DNA from: Psococerastis gibbosa
Taxonomy: Eukaryota > Arthropoda > Insecta > Psocodea > Psocidae
Assembly: GCA_963971405.1 (NCBI GenBank)
Contig: OZ020486.1
Coordinates: 19,119,419-19,183,418 of the forward strand
Direction: 5' to 3'
Length of the DNA stretch: 64,000 bases
Each line of letters begins with the position of its first letter. The first letter of the stretch is position 1. Made by a program: the position numbers and the translations under genes. Under the pieces are notes generated by a model. It saw only the letters and a program-made list of their open reading frames with translations, had not been told where the DNA came from and ran no database searches. Positions 10,766-20,599 of this stretch are shown here, one piece after another.

Positions 10766-10913
10766 ATGTTAGTAGATCAGAAAATCTTTGACATTTTGTC
10801 TGGCTTGATATTTCCTGAGATACCGTAGTAGTCATCTGTTAAGTATGTCATTGAGGTCGATCCCAGCTTTCCTGTATAAAAGGAATAGTGTTTATTTGAA
10901 AAAGTAGAAGGTA

Positions 10914-11114
10914 TAGTCCACGCAAAATGAGAAAAGTATGGACATGGAATGTTTTGATCCTGTGCAACACTATAAAAATATTCCTTGCACCATCTAGTGT
11001 TACCTTGTTTCATTGGATGCAAGGCATAACAAAAATTGTGCAAAGAATATTTTTACAGTGTTGCACAGGATCAAAACATTCCATGTCCATACTTTTCTCA
11101 TTTTGCGTGGACTA
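10914..11114. mobile_element. 201-bp foldback MITE with near-identical 75-bp arms
   Basis: The left arm starts TAGTCCACGCAAAATGAGAA. The right arm is its reverse complement for about 75 bp with very few differences, around a loop of about 50 bp. TA stands on both sides (10912-10913 and 11115-11116). If the element is taken to start at GTCC, the flank becomes TATA on both sides. A TA duplication suggests a Tc1/mariner-like helper. The arm identity suggests a recent insertion or arm conversion. The end TAGTCCA resembles the terminal TAGTCCAGTC of the large transposon that begins about 500 bp downstream. Confidence 0.75.
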
Positions 11115-11116
11115 TA

Positions 11117-11626
11117 CTGCTGACCTTATTTGCGTCTCCCCCTCCTCCCCCCAACTAACATGGCCTAGATGCTCCTCTGCATTGGTGAGTCTCATATACA
11201 AGGAACGTGCAGTCGTGCACACTAGCACAGTATGCTATATGCTGTCTTTCTACTGATGGAGTAGGTTCTACATCAGGCCACCGAATGTTCTGTTTCCAGG
11301 CTGGGAAGGAGCGGTGTGCGAGATGGGGCCCAGCAGCGCAGTCTAGCGTGGCCCCCCAGGGCCTAGATACAATATTCACCCACCACAGTCCATGGATGGC
11401 CGAGCTTGGACTCAAGGACAACCAGTTGGTCAGGGTGAAGGCCCCGAACAAAGGGGGAGTCAATTGCTAGTTACACTGTTTACTGCCTTTTGTGTGGCTT
11501 GCAGGCCGATACCCTCGCACGAGTACTTATACTTGCAACATCAGGCACGTATCCAAGGGACATGCCCCCCCCCCCCTCCCAAAAAATTGTCAGATTCACT
11601 GTTCTCCAAGTCCTGACGACGTGCTA
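11117..11626. other. Unassigned stretch upstream of the large transposon
   Basis: GC-richer than the surroundings at 11290-11470, with overlapping ORFs of 87-109 codons on both strands that show no recognisable domain. A C-rich run lies at 11566-11580, preceded by CAGGCACGTATCCAAGG, which looks like one end of a G/C-rich hAT-like MITE. No gene is supported. Confidence 0.35.
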
Positions 11627-12140
11627 TAGTCCAGTCAAATAAGACATCAGTGCTTGCAAAAGGTCATGTAGTTCTAATTTTTTAGTATGTTGTTAGGATC
11701 ACAACCATTAGTAAAAAACCAAGTTTGCCCCCCTTAAAAAGTTGTGCGACCAGCGTAATGGCCGAAAAACTTCGAAATTTTCGGACATTTTTTGGTTTTT
11801 GGTTAAAATCTCCCTAAATATGCGTTGGACCGAAAGAACCCCTATATGTAGTATTAAACTGCATTTAATTATCTACCATTTGAAACCAAAACCAAATCCG
11901 TAGGGCAATTACTTTAGAAAATACAGCATTTCGGAAACAGGCAAAATTTTCGGACATGTGGAAAATTTTCGGTTTTGCATTGTTTTTCTTCAAATAACGT
12001 CAAAAATACTCATTCCACAAGAAAGTTACTTCATACAAATTTAAAGATACTTTAATAAGCTTTCATTTGAGACGAGATAGACACCTATAGCCCTATTCGT
12101 ACTAATAAATTTCAGATAATCAGCGGAAACTGTGTAATGC
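11627..12140 (+). repeat. Left terminal inverted repeat of the Academ-like transposon
   Basis: Matches the reverse complement of 17074-17596 almost throughout; the main difference is a small indel close to the tip (11641-11655). It carries a repeated subterminal motif, AAATTTTCGGACAT, near 11775 and 11946, with a related GAAAATTTTCGG near 11962. Such repeats are typical transposase-binding candidates. Confidence 0.9.
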
Positions 12141-12245
12141 GAATTTTGATACTACACGTCCAGAAATAGCAGTAGACAAACAATATTACTTTACTTATGT
12201 AGGCCTATATATTTTAAATGTACTTGAACAAATTTTTTTTTACAT

Positions 12246-15200
12246 TCACATTTTCTTCATTTTTGACGGGCCCGGTTCATGAGAGTTCCCAACAATAGGA
12301 GTCCCATCAGTGCTGCCTACATCTATTGAGGATGTCATATCTTCTTCCTCGTCGTCTGAATCGTTAAGGTCAATTGTAGTAGCATTGGTGCATGATTTGC
12401 CACCGCAGTTTTGACACAGAACGGAGCATTTAAGTCCAGTTTTACGGCAGCTGCATCTACCACTGCACCCCTTCTTACACTTGCAGGATATTTTCCGGAG
12501 GAGCAAGAGAGGAGCGGGATCCATAGTTGTGGTAATTGGGGCAAGCCCATGGTGGTCTAACTTCCACCCCCAATCCTTTGGATTTAGGTCTGTCCCCAAC
12601 CACTTCTGCACTTGATAATAACACCTGAGAGCGTGAAGCCCAGCAGTATCCTCAGTTGGAGGTAGACGCGCAAGGTTAATGTTACCGGAGGTGATGAATA
12701 TCTTATACCGAAGATGATTCAATATGTCAGCTTCTATATCACCCCCGTACAGAGCCACGAAGCACTTGATGCCGGCTAATTTCACATCGTCTTTGGTGGA
12801 CTGGGATTGTAGAAAGACATCAGTCATTTCAGCTAGTTTTTGGTCCAATATATTAGCAAATTTGTTTTTTCCCATGGCAAACGGTGCTGAGGTAGTGTCA
12901 CACCCTGTGAAAGCGTGGGTAAATAATACCGTCTGTGGAGAAAGACGGGAACTTCGAAAGTTGTAGGAAGTCGTGGAATAGTGACAGAAGCCTTCTTCAC
13001 TATTGTCACTTTTTTGAAGGTATACGTTTGTCTCTCCAGTACATAAACCATTCAGCAGGACAAGTAGGTCCACGTCTTCTCCTACAATGACCACTCTTTC
13101 GCTTGAAGGGCTTTTTGATAATGCCGTGACAATGATCTCTCGGTCGGCGTCTTCCTGTGCAACCGCCACCTCTATTCCTTGCTGCTCAAAGACGCTACAT
13201 AGAAGTGCTATCAGACGACGCTTATTCTTCTCATTACCCAACACTTTATCTTGAGGGATTTGAATTACAGTGGATTCCTCAAACGATAATTCATAACTTG
13301 TCTGAACAGAATAGCGACGGAGTCGCTCAGCTGTTTTCGTGTTTCTTTTAGTGGCGTCTTCAGGGTAGCCATCAAAAACGATTGAGACGTTCTTTCCAAA
13401 GTTATTTTTGACGTAGGTAGTGTAGGCCGAGACAACGTCTGCTACTGACGTTTTACGTCGCCACACCACTTTGTGTAACAAATGTCCACCATCTAAAACG
13501 ACGTAGGTATTGGCATCTATTTTCGTGCGACTCGAGAGAGGAGTGAAGGCAGAATAGAATGTGGATTTTGTCCCTTTTCGCATCCCCTGTTCATTAAACA
13601 AGGACGTTGGGAAAGGGGCTAATTCATACTTGAAATGCTCTTCTAAATCCTTTTCTGACTGCTTTGTTATACACAAACGCTGAAAAATTGAAAGTGGATC
13701 AATGACTAGTCTCTTGTCGTTAACTTTAACAGAACAGGTTGTCGATGCTAGCGTGGCTACTTTGTTTTTCCTTTTGAACGCTACGCAGTCAAACGTTTTC
13801 CCAATTATGAGCTTAACTCCAGCAGTCCCAAGCTGTTGGGCCATGTGACAATTAATGTTTGGACCTCCCACTAAACCACTACTGAGAGACAGCAACCTGT
13901 CAGTAGTGGGGAATGGAGGGTGAAGAGCGAACCAACTACTAAGTTTCTTAGCATCGTTATTATCTCGGATGATGCGAGCAGGTCTCATATCCACATGCTG
14001 CTCTCCAGTAGGACAGGAAATGCGACAGAAACTCTCTAATTCCTCGCATATATTTACCATGGATACCATGCCTACAGTCCATCTTGCCAACACGCTGCTG
14101 GAGATTCCACGCCCTTGGGTTAATCCACCGCAACTCTTCATTGACCTCATCAACTTCTGTTCAATTGTTAAATCTGACCATAGCCCAGACCAAAACTTGT
14201 CTGATCGGCGGATAGTAAAATACCCATTTGTGAACATATCATATTCAGATTTATCCATCACTTTTTCTAATGCCATCATGTCCTGTAGGTACAGATGGGT
14301 GCTCTTTGCGTACAAATAATGTCCAGCTGAATGAAAGAAAGGCATAATTAAATGGACGCTATACAAGTGAAGGTCCCAATCACCCATCCGTTCTGCCTGG
14401 ATAAATAGTTTAAGGAGAGTAGTCATCCTAAAGTATTGGACCCATAACTGCGAGGTTGGGCCGTTTTTTTCAATTTTATCCAATGCACTTTTGAACTTTG
14501 CGTTGAGGATTTGAAATATTTCAGTTTCCTTTGCAGATATGATGTGAGACCTCTCACTGATCCACAACAAGTTTTCAATTTCGTTGATCTCCTCAGCAGT
14601 CAGATGCACTTCATCCAAAACAATGCCAGCCAATGTAAGGTTTGTCAAAATGTGTGCTCGGACTGCTCGTGAATATGCATGGCCATTTAGCATTTTATCA
14701 ACACTATGATCTGCGTATATAGTCGTCAGTAACTCCTTCAATCCACTACCAGCCATTATCGAACCGATGCAACCCATGAAGGACATAAGGAGGTGGAAAC
14801 CACCAAGTCTCACAATCACACAACTTAGCTCCGGATGTTGACCACTTTGAACAATGTCTCTTGCTTTCATGAATAGCGGCTGATCGAAAGTAACAAAGGT
14901 GAATTTCTGAGAACATGCTTTACTTCGCCTACTTGCTTCAATGAGTGAAGTGAATACCGTATCGTAGTCCGTAGGGGGGGCTCGAATGAATGGAAGGAAA
15001 AGGATTTTGGAGCGTGAAAAGTCAAGTTTTTCAGTCACTTGCTCCATAAACCCATTCCATCCTGACATACTTAGAGGTTTTCTCCACTTTCCAAACAACC
15101 AAAACAGGTCTGAGGCTGAAGGCAATATTTCCCCGTCCACTTTATAAATTCCCTCTAGGTCATTTACCACGATTGTTGATAACCCTGAATTTTTCCTTAT

Positions 15201-16694
15201 ATTGCAATGTTTTATTTCTATGTCACTTTGAGAGGTAACTTTGTCAGCGGGAACATATTTCTTTAAGCGTGGGATGTTTTTGTCCCGCAATACAGCAGTG
15301 TAAGGCGTTACGCACATAATGCCCCCCATTTCATGGAATGTATTTTCCCCGTCCAGAGTGTTTACGTTTACATCTGCATTGTCGAAAACAAATTGCACAA
15401 AAGCTCCTGCCTCGATGGATGGTAACGATTCAGGCCGCAATATTGCAGAACTTTCAAGCTGCACGACATCATTATAAGAGCAGGAGAACCCTAGTGCGGA
15501 GCACATGTTCACAAGATGCTTGGAACCAAATTTTCTGTAAAAGTAGGTCCCAACACCCATCAGTAGAGGAGACACAAAAGATCGCGGTCGTACAGCTGAT
15601 ATGAGAGCGTGGGAAAATGACACACACTTCTTCTTCCATGATTCCTGTAGACCACGCTTGTTTTTTAGGACAATTGTTTCATAAAATAGAGTCACAGACT
15701 CTGGGATAACTGAATCAAGATTATTTAAAAACTCATCGGATGGAGGATAGTCACTTGTGTCGTAAACTTGAGAGCGAATGTCTTCTAATATTATCTCTGC
15801 CGCTGCCTTTACCACCCTCAATCGCTCTTGTTGCTTATCAATCTGTTTTGCAGTATACCAATTATCGTACAAAATTTTGTGACCCGTGTGTTTGAAACAG
15901 ACTACTGCTCCCTTGTTAGCGCCAGCCTCAGATATAACGATGTCATCGCCAAAACGTTTGATAAGGCGAGATTTTGCAGTGCGTGAGTCAGGAACGTAAC
16001 CACCTTCACATAGTTTTAAGAGATCATCTAACGAGAACTGGCATTCATCACTGTTTTCCAACAGATATTCGTATATACCCTCCATTGCTTCTTCTATATC
16101 ATTGGCTGGGCGATGCCCCCTCTTCTTTCCAGTTATTGACGGCATGGAAAATAGCTTTTTATAACATAGACTGTGATATCTTGCGTCAGCAGCTACCAAG
16201 TCGTCTTCACTTGCACGAAGGCGCATTTCTATACTTCTCCCCCATTCATCACCACGGCGTTGGGCTGCATCCAGCACTGTTTTTCTGACGCCCAGCTGCT
16301 CAACAGTATGGATAATATTCCTTCGTGAATAGGGCAATTTCTGTTGAAGCTTGATAAAATCATCAGTGATATCTTCACCACACAAAAAACAAATATTTTG
16401 CAAGTTGAAATGGACTGCACTTGATGCTCTTGAAGATCTGCATGCTTGTGGAGCAGAATCCCGTTCTCGTCGACGAACTGAAATATCAACATTTTTTTCG
16501 GTTGCATACCTCTTTCTGCACGCCTCATGAACTGTGACTTCATGGAGCCCTTGAAGTAAAGTTTGAATATCCGTGAGACCACGCTTCACACTCGCTTCAA
16601 TGAATGATTGAACACCCCGTTTTTTTACGATTGCAATAGGGCCTTCATCGAGAGACCTCCGGCAAATAAAACAAACTCCCGCAGGAATAGACAT
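12246..16694 (-). CDS. Academ-type transposase with FEN/XPG-like nuclease and CXC domain
   Basis: A 1482-aa protein that would excise and insert the surrounding element in the nucleus. Two related cysteine modules lie at the N terminus: C8-x2-C11 with H56-x2-C59, and C102-x2-C105 with H174-x2-C177. A probable RNase-H-fold core follows at about 430-800, with FVFDNAD (D438, D441), VTFDQPL (D604), GGFHLLMSFMG (about 631-641) and HLIMPFFHSAGHYLYAK (781-797). Which acidic residues form the catalytic DDE set is inference. Residues 1060-1290 read as a FEN/XPG-like PIN nuclease: LDGGHLL (D1068), VFDGYP (D1108), EDADRE (E1181, D1182, D1184), VGEDVDLL (D1207, D1209) and FTGCDTTSA (D1266). A cysteine cluster at 1404-1435 resembles the CXC motif of tesmin/TSO1 proteins, and an acidic tail follows. 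The start is an ATG directly before the first cysteine module. The frame is fully open, so function may be preserved. Confidence 0.88.
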   Translation of the reverse strand: MSIPAGVCFICRRSLDEGPIAIVKKRGVQSFIEASVKRGLTDIQTLLQGLHEVTVHEACRKRYATEKNVDISVRRRERDSAPQACRSSRASSAVHFNLQNICFLCGEDITDDFIKLQQKLPYSRRNIIHTVEQLGVRKTVLDAAQRRGDEWGRSIEMRLRASEDDLVAADARYHSLCYKKLFSMPSITGKKRGHRPANDIEEAMEGIYEYLLENSDECQFSLDDLLKLCEGGYVPDSRTAKSRLIKRFGDDIVISEAGANKGAVVCFKHTGHKILYDNWYTAKQIDKQQERLRVVKAAAEIILEDIRSQVYDTSDYPPSDEFLNNLDSVIPESVTLFYETIVLKNKRGLQESWKKKCVSFSHALISAVRPRSFVSPLLMGVGTYFYRKFGSKHLVNMCSALGFSCSYNDVVQLESSAILRPESLPSIEAGAFVQFVFDNADVNVNTLDGENTFHEMGGIMCVTPYTAVLRDKNIPRLKKYVPADKVTSQSDIEIKHCNIRKNSGLSTIVVNDLEGIYKVDGEILPSASDLFWLFGKWRKPLSMSGWNGFMEQVTEKLDFSRSKILFLPFIRAPPTDYDTVFTSLIEASRRSKACSQKFTFVTFDQPLFMKARDIVQSGQHPELSCVIVRLGGFHLLMSFMGCIGSIMAGSGLKELLTTIYADHSVDKMLNGHAYSRAVRAHILTNLTLAGIVLDEVHLTAEEINEIENLLWISERSHIISAKETEIFQILNAKFKSALDKIEKNGPTSQLWVQYFRMTTLLKLFIQAERMGDWDLHLYSVHLIMPFFHSAGHYLYAKSTHLYLQDMMALEKVMDKSEYDMFTNGYFTIRRSDKFWSGLWSDLTIEQKLMRSMKSCGGLTQGRGISSSVLARWTVGMVSMVNICEELESFCRISCPTGEQHVDMRPARIIRDNNDAKKLSSWFALHPPFPTTDRLLSLSSGLVGGPNINCHMAQQLGTAGVKLIIGKTFDCVAFKRKNKVATLASTTCSVKVNDKRLVIDPLSIFQRLCITKQSEKDLEEHFKYELAPFPTSLFNEQGMRKGTKSTFYSAFTPLSSRTKIDANTYVVLDGGHLLHKVVWRRKTSVADVVSAYTTYVKNNFGKNVSIVFDGYPEDATKRNTKTAERLRRYSVQTSYELSFEESTVIQIPQDKVLGNEKNKRRLIALLCSVFEQQGIEVAVAQEDADREIIVTALSKSPSSERVVIVGEDVDLLVLLNGLCTGETNVYLQKSDNSEEGFCHYSTTSYNFRSSRLSPQTVLFTHAFTGCDTTSAPFAMGKNKFANILDQKLAEMTDVFLQSQSTKDDVKLAGIKCFVALYGGDIEADILNHLRYKIFITSGNINLARLPPTEDTAGLHALRCYYQVQKWLGTDLNPKDWGWKLDHHGLAPITTTMDPAPLLLLRKISCKCKKGCSGRCSCRKTGLKCSVLCQNCGGKSCTNATTIDLNDSDDEEEDMTSSIDVGSTDGTPIVGNSHEPGPSKMKKM

Positions 16695-17073
16695 TCCACT
16701 GATTGTTTTTCACTACTTGCACGTTGCACAACACGAACAAACTGAGTAAAGTATTGCATTATTATACTTGGCATAGAAATGCTGACGTTTCTTCATTAGA
16801 CTTAGTCGCTAAGGTGGAACTGCTGTCGTAAGGTAAACAAGAGTGTAAGTGCTATAGTAATTCATTGTTCATTCTGTTAACTCAGTCATAATAAGGCTGA
16901 ATTTCCAATGAATTATGTATTATGTCTTAATTCATTTTACATTAACACTTATGAAAACCCAAAAGGTAAAGGCATTGAGTGCTGCTGATAGTGTGAATCA
17001 CGGGATCGGAATGCGGGAGGAGGAGCTTCTATAGTTAGAGCAGACCTGCAGGAGCAAGGGAAAGAAACAGTTT

Positions 17074-17596
17074 GCATTACACTGTTTCCGCTGATTATCT
17101 GAAATTTATTAGTACGAATAGGGCTGTAGGTGTCCATCTGGGCTCAAAAGAAAGCTTATTAAAGTACCTTTACATTAGTACAGATTAACTTCTTGTGTGA
17201 TGAGTATTTTTGACGTTATTTGAAGAAAAACAATGCAAAACCGAAAATTTTCCACATGTCCGAAAATTTTGCCTGTTTCCGAAATGATGTATTTTCTAAA
17301 GTAATTGCCCTACGGATATGGTTTTGGTTTCAAATGGTAGATAATTAAATGCAGTTTAATACTGCATATAGGGGTTTTTTCGGTCCAACGCATACTCTGG
17401 GAGATTTTAACCAAAAACCAAAAAATGTCCGAAAATTTCGAAGTTTTTCGGCCATTACGCTGGTCGCACAACTTTTTAAGGGGGGCAAACTTGGTTTTTT
17501 ACTAATGGTTGTGATCCTAACAACATACTAAAAAATTAGAACTACATGACCTTTTGCATGCACGACCCATTTTTAATGTACAATTTGACTGGACTA
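17074..17596 (-). repeat. Right terminal inverted repeat of the Academ-like transposon
   Basis: Reverse complement of 11627-12140. It lies upstream of the transposase start (16694), so it and the 380-bp spacer are the likely place for the promoter. No TATA box can be assigned with confidence. Confidence 0.88.
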
Positions 17597-17688
17597 CTAG
17601 AGCAACAAGAGTGCAGGGAAATTGTTTTGTAAACGGTATGATCACCCATTTATTTATAGTCATTAAATCTTGTTATCGTATGCTTTAA

Positions 17689-18099
17689 GCCTGAGTGTTC
17701 AATATGTTTTGTAAACAAGAAATTATCGTACTTTTTGGACGAAATTAATTGATTACTCGTTCCACAGCCACAAAGATATGAAAGGCAACAGATGAAAAAA
17801 TCTTAAAAAATACGAGCTTTCTGTGAAAGCTGTCTATTTCCCTTACAGATTTACAACTGTGCTACAAAATGGGTTTAAGGCTCTTTATCCAATTTTTTGA
17901 AGGTAATCATATTTCAGTTCAGAAAATATAAACTTCCTGCGATAACTTGGATTTTTTATGAGTTTTTTATCTGTTCACTTTGTTATCTTTGTATCTGTGG
18001 AATGAGCAATAAATAATTAAATTAAATTAATTATTAATTATTAATTAAATAAAAAATCAGCAAAATTTCTTGTTTGCAAAACATTTTGAACACTCAGCC
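17689..18099. mobile_element. Foldback MITE with TTAA flanks (GGCTGAGTGTTCAAAATG family), copy 1
   Basis: A 411-bp element starting GCCTGAGTGTTCAATATG and ending CATTTTGAACACTCAGCC, with arms of about 40 bp. TTAA stands on both sides (17685-17688 and 18100-18103). It is highly similar along its length to 31354-31738. An AATTAAATTAA run near 18010-18050 is an extra expansion in this copy. The TTAA target suggests piggyBac or Kolobok mobilisation. It begins only about 90 bp beyond the large transposon. Confidence 0.82.
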
Positions 18100-18254
18100 T
18101 TAAGCTTTATGCATCTTTTATTCACGGGATAGAAAGCGTTTAAAAAAGAAATTTTTTTGAAAATTTTTTGTGGGTCGCAATGGAATAAAAATATTTTTAA
18201 CAGTTGCATTATGTTATCTAGCTTTGCTATAAAAGATATACTGCGTACATCCAA

Positions 18255-18340
18255 GTGGCCATCTCTATGAAATTAATTAATTAATATATATATAATATAT
18301 ATATATTAATATATAATAAATATAATAATTAATTAACTCA
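18255..18340. repeat. AT-only low-complexity tract
   Basis: An almost uninterrupted run of A and T with TATATA and TTAATTAA units. No function is implied. Confidence 0.8.
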
Positions 18341-19300
18341 GCTGGTATGGGTAATCGTTATTCATACATTCAATTGTTCGTCATCATTTCGACACAGAAA
18401 ACTTGGGTAAAGCTCACGTGTCAAAACAAGCTATGCATACATAATATACTATAGTAGGTGTGTAACGTTTTCGTAGCATCTAAAAGTTCAACTTACAGTT
18501 AACTGCATTGATTTGACTCCAATGTACCGAATTGGGGGTTGGATGGGAAACCGGAAACCTGCATCACTGGGCAATGGCTTTAATATCCTGAATGATGGAC
18601 CGCTTAATAAATCCTATCGAATATTTCAAGGAAAAATGAAAAATGAACAGTAAATTGTTGTGCTAAATTACCAAAATGAACGAGGCCGGGATTCTATACC
18701 TTACCTGTTCGTAACCATCCTATCCGTTTTCACCCTTTCTGCCTTCTTGGATACTTTAATAGATTCTGTGCGATTACACACGTGCCATGTGCATGTTCAA
18801 GTATGTACATATAACAATTCGTATTGTGTAGTGTAAATGTCTACGTGAAAATAGAGCTTAAAAGAACAATGGATTTTCAATTTTATTCAAAATTCATTTG
18901 ATGGGCCATTTTACCGTGCCTCACCGCCGGTGAATGAATTATAAAAGAGGATGAAGTGTTTTGCGCAGCACCCCGTCCCTGAATTTAGTTGAGAATAAGG
19001 GCAAAAGGTCAGACATCAAATAACAAACCTGCTGAGTGCTGACGGTTGCTGACATAACTTGTTCGGTAACTGTAATGACCTGACGCCAACTTTCAAACAC
19101 CTTGTAATTAACGCAAACCTACCATGTCATTTTGATTAGCTTGCCAGTCCTCGGGCGTTGGGTAGACCTATTTGGTGGTTATAGGAATAAAAGTATTATA
19201 GCATCAGTTCTTTCCTTATATGGCTATATATGGAGAGCCCGAACTGTCACTATGGTTCAAAATACTCACTTACTACCGTATTGTGTTTTTGGTTTTCGTC
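18341..19300. other. Unassigned intergenic stretch
   Basis: No recognisable gene or repeat was found. Confidence 0.4.
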
Positions 19301-19302
19301 AA

Positions 19303-19778
19303 GGCGCTTATTCCACATACGTCAATAGTCAATAGTAAATATGGTATTGACGGACATTTCAATTTTACTCCACGCCATAGTTAAAATTGATCAATGATCA
19401 TAGAGTAAAATCACGCGCTGCAAACAATAACAAACTAAAATGGCGTCATGGAATATGTGAAGTACAAACATTGTAATAGATTGTTTCTAAAACAGTTTTC
19501 ATCCATTAAACAGATCGGTGAAGGTTAATCTTACTTCGGATCTCCTACTATTATTAGGTTTTATTAAAAATAATAAGTGTACGAAGAAAACAAATACAAG
19601 CAAAATTTCAAACAACAAATGCACCAAATTTCAAAAATTTGACGCATACACGTGTCAATAGAAGAAAAGTGATCAATAGTTGTCAAAACATGCGGAATGT
19701 AGTGTATCAATGAAAAATTGAAATTCCCGTCAATACCATATTTACTATTGACTATTGACGTATATGGAATAAGTTTCC
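19303..19778. mobile_element. Foldback MITE, ACGTCAATAGTCAATAG subfamily
   Basis: About 476 bp. The left end GGCGCTTATTCCACATACGT is mirrored by ACGTATATGGAATAAG at the right, and the arms continue through TCAATAGTCAATAGTAAATA. The interior (GATCAATGATCATAGAGTAA and GATCGGTGAAGG) is shared, inverted, with 37249-37728. Terminal flanks are degraded, so no duplication can be called. Confidence 0.65.
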
Positions 19779-19865
19779 ACATCAGAGATCTTTCCGATTG
19801 ATATCTTTCCCTGACGGATTGCGATGGCTTCACAGTTCACTCCCTACCAGTGAACACTTTCCTAA

Positions 19866-20262
19866 GGCGGGGATTCCACCGAACGGCTAGGGCTAAATAC
19901 AAAAACGGTGACGTGGTAGCAGACATTCAAGATTTAGTCGGTGTCTCCACCGACCTCACATTGCAGAATGCAAATGACATTGACGGAAATGTTTGTTTTC
20001 CTCTATGCCATAGTTAAAATTCATCAATGATCATACAGTAAAATCACAAACAGACAAACAAAAATTAAAAAAATGTACAAACAGTACAAAAAAAAGTACA
20101 TACATTTTAATAGATTTCTATAAAAATAAAAATTCAAATTTCCGTCAATTTCATTTCCATTCTGCAATGCGAGGCCAGTGGAAACCCCGCCTAAGTCTTG
20201 AATGTCTGCTACCACGTCACCTTTTTTGTATTTAACCCTAGCCGGTCGGTGGAATCCCCGCC
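19866..20262. mobile_element. Foldback MITE, GGCGGGGATTCCACC / TAA family
   Basis: A 397-bp near-palindrome. The left part runs GGCGGGGATTCCACCGA, GGCTAGGGCTAAATAC, GGTGACGTGGTAGCAGACAT, then a second CCACCGACCTC. The right part repeats this in inverse order and ends GGTGGAATCCCCGCC. TAA flanks both ends (19863-19865 and 20263-20265). Close relatives are at 30607-31000, 35506-35857 and 40369-40645. There is no coding sequence. The TAA target points to PIF/Harbinger. Confidence 0.82.
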
Positions 20263-20599
20263 TAACCAAACTTATTATTATGGTGACTCCTCCGACCAAC
20301 TGTCGGACTGTTAGGACCTAAATCCGACAGACAACTTTTTCCGGACATCGGCAACTTTTATCTGGGGGGAAAAATGGCAATGGAATGGATTTTCAATTTT
20401 TCCGCTAGAGGCGACGGGGTTCTTAATTATAAATAATAATGCTAATATGAGACAATCGGACATTTTTTGTACAATGTCAAATTTCTCTTTTTTGGCTACA
20501 GGTTTGGAAGGCGTGGCCGTAACTTTTCACGTCTTCAAAACCTCCGGTCAAAGGTGTATTAAAACATTTCTTCTACTTGTTCTCAATTTTGGCTCTATG

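Larger units (their letters stand above)
11627..17596 (-). mobile_element. Academ-like DNA transposon, apparently complete
   Basis: A 5970-bp element bounded by inverted repeats of about 515 bp (11627-12140 and 17074-17596). The outermost bases are TAGTCCAGTCAAA and its complement TTTGACTGGACTA. CTA lies directly outside both ends (11624-11626 and 17597-17599), a candidate 3-bp target duplication. Between the repeats is one minus-strand ORF of 1482 codons without a stop or frameshift. Its XPG/FEN-like domain and CXC cluster match what I know of Academ elements, which make 3- to 4-bp duplications. An alternative is TA as the duplication, with termini starting GTCCAG. Copy number and activity cannot be judged from one window. 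Confidence 0.85.

Noticed and set aside
11155..11470. Overlapping ORFs upstream of the transposon as host exons
   Set aside because: Both strands are open, there is no recognisable domain, and no splice signals could be argued.
11627..17596. Kolobok, piggyBac or hAT identity for the large transposon
   Set aside because: The flanks are not TTAA and there is no 8-bp duplication. The FEN/XPG-like and CXC modules fit Academ better.
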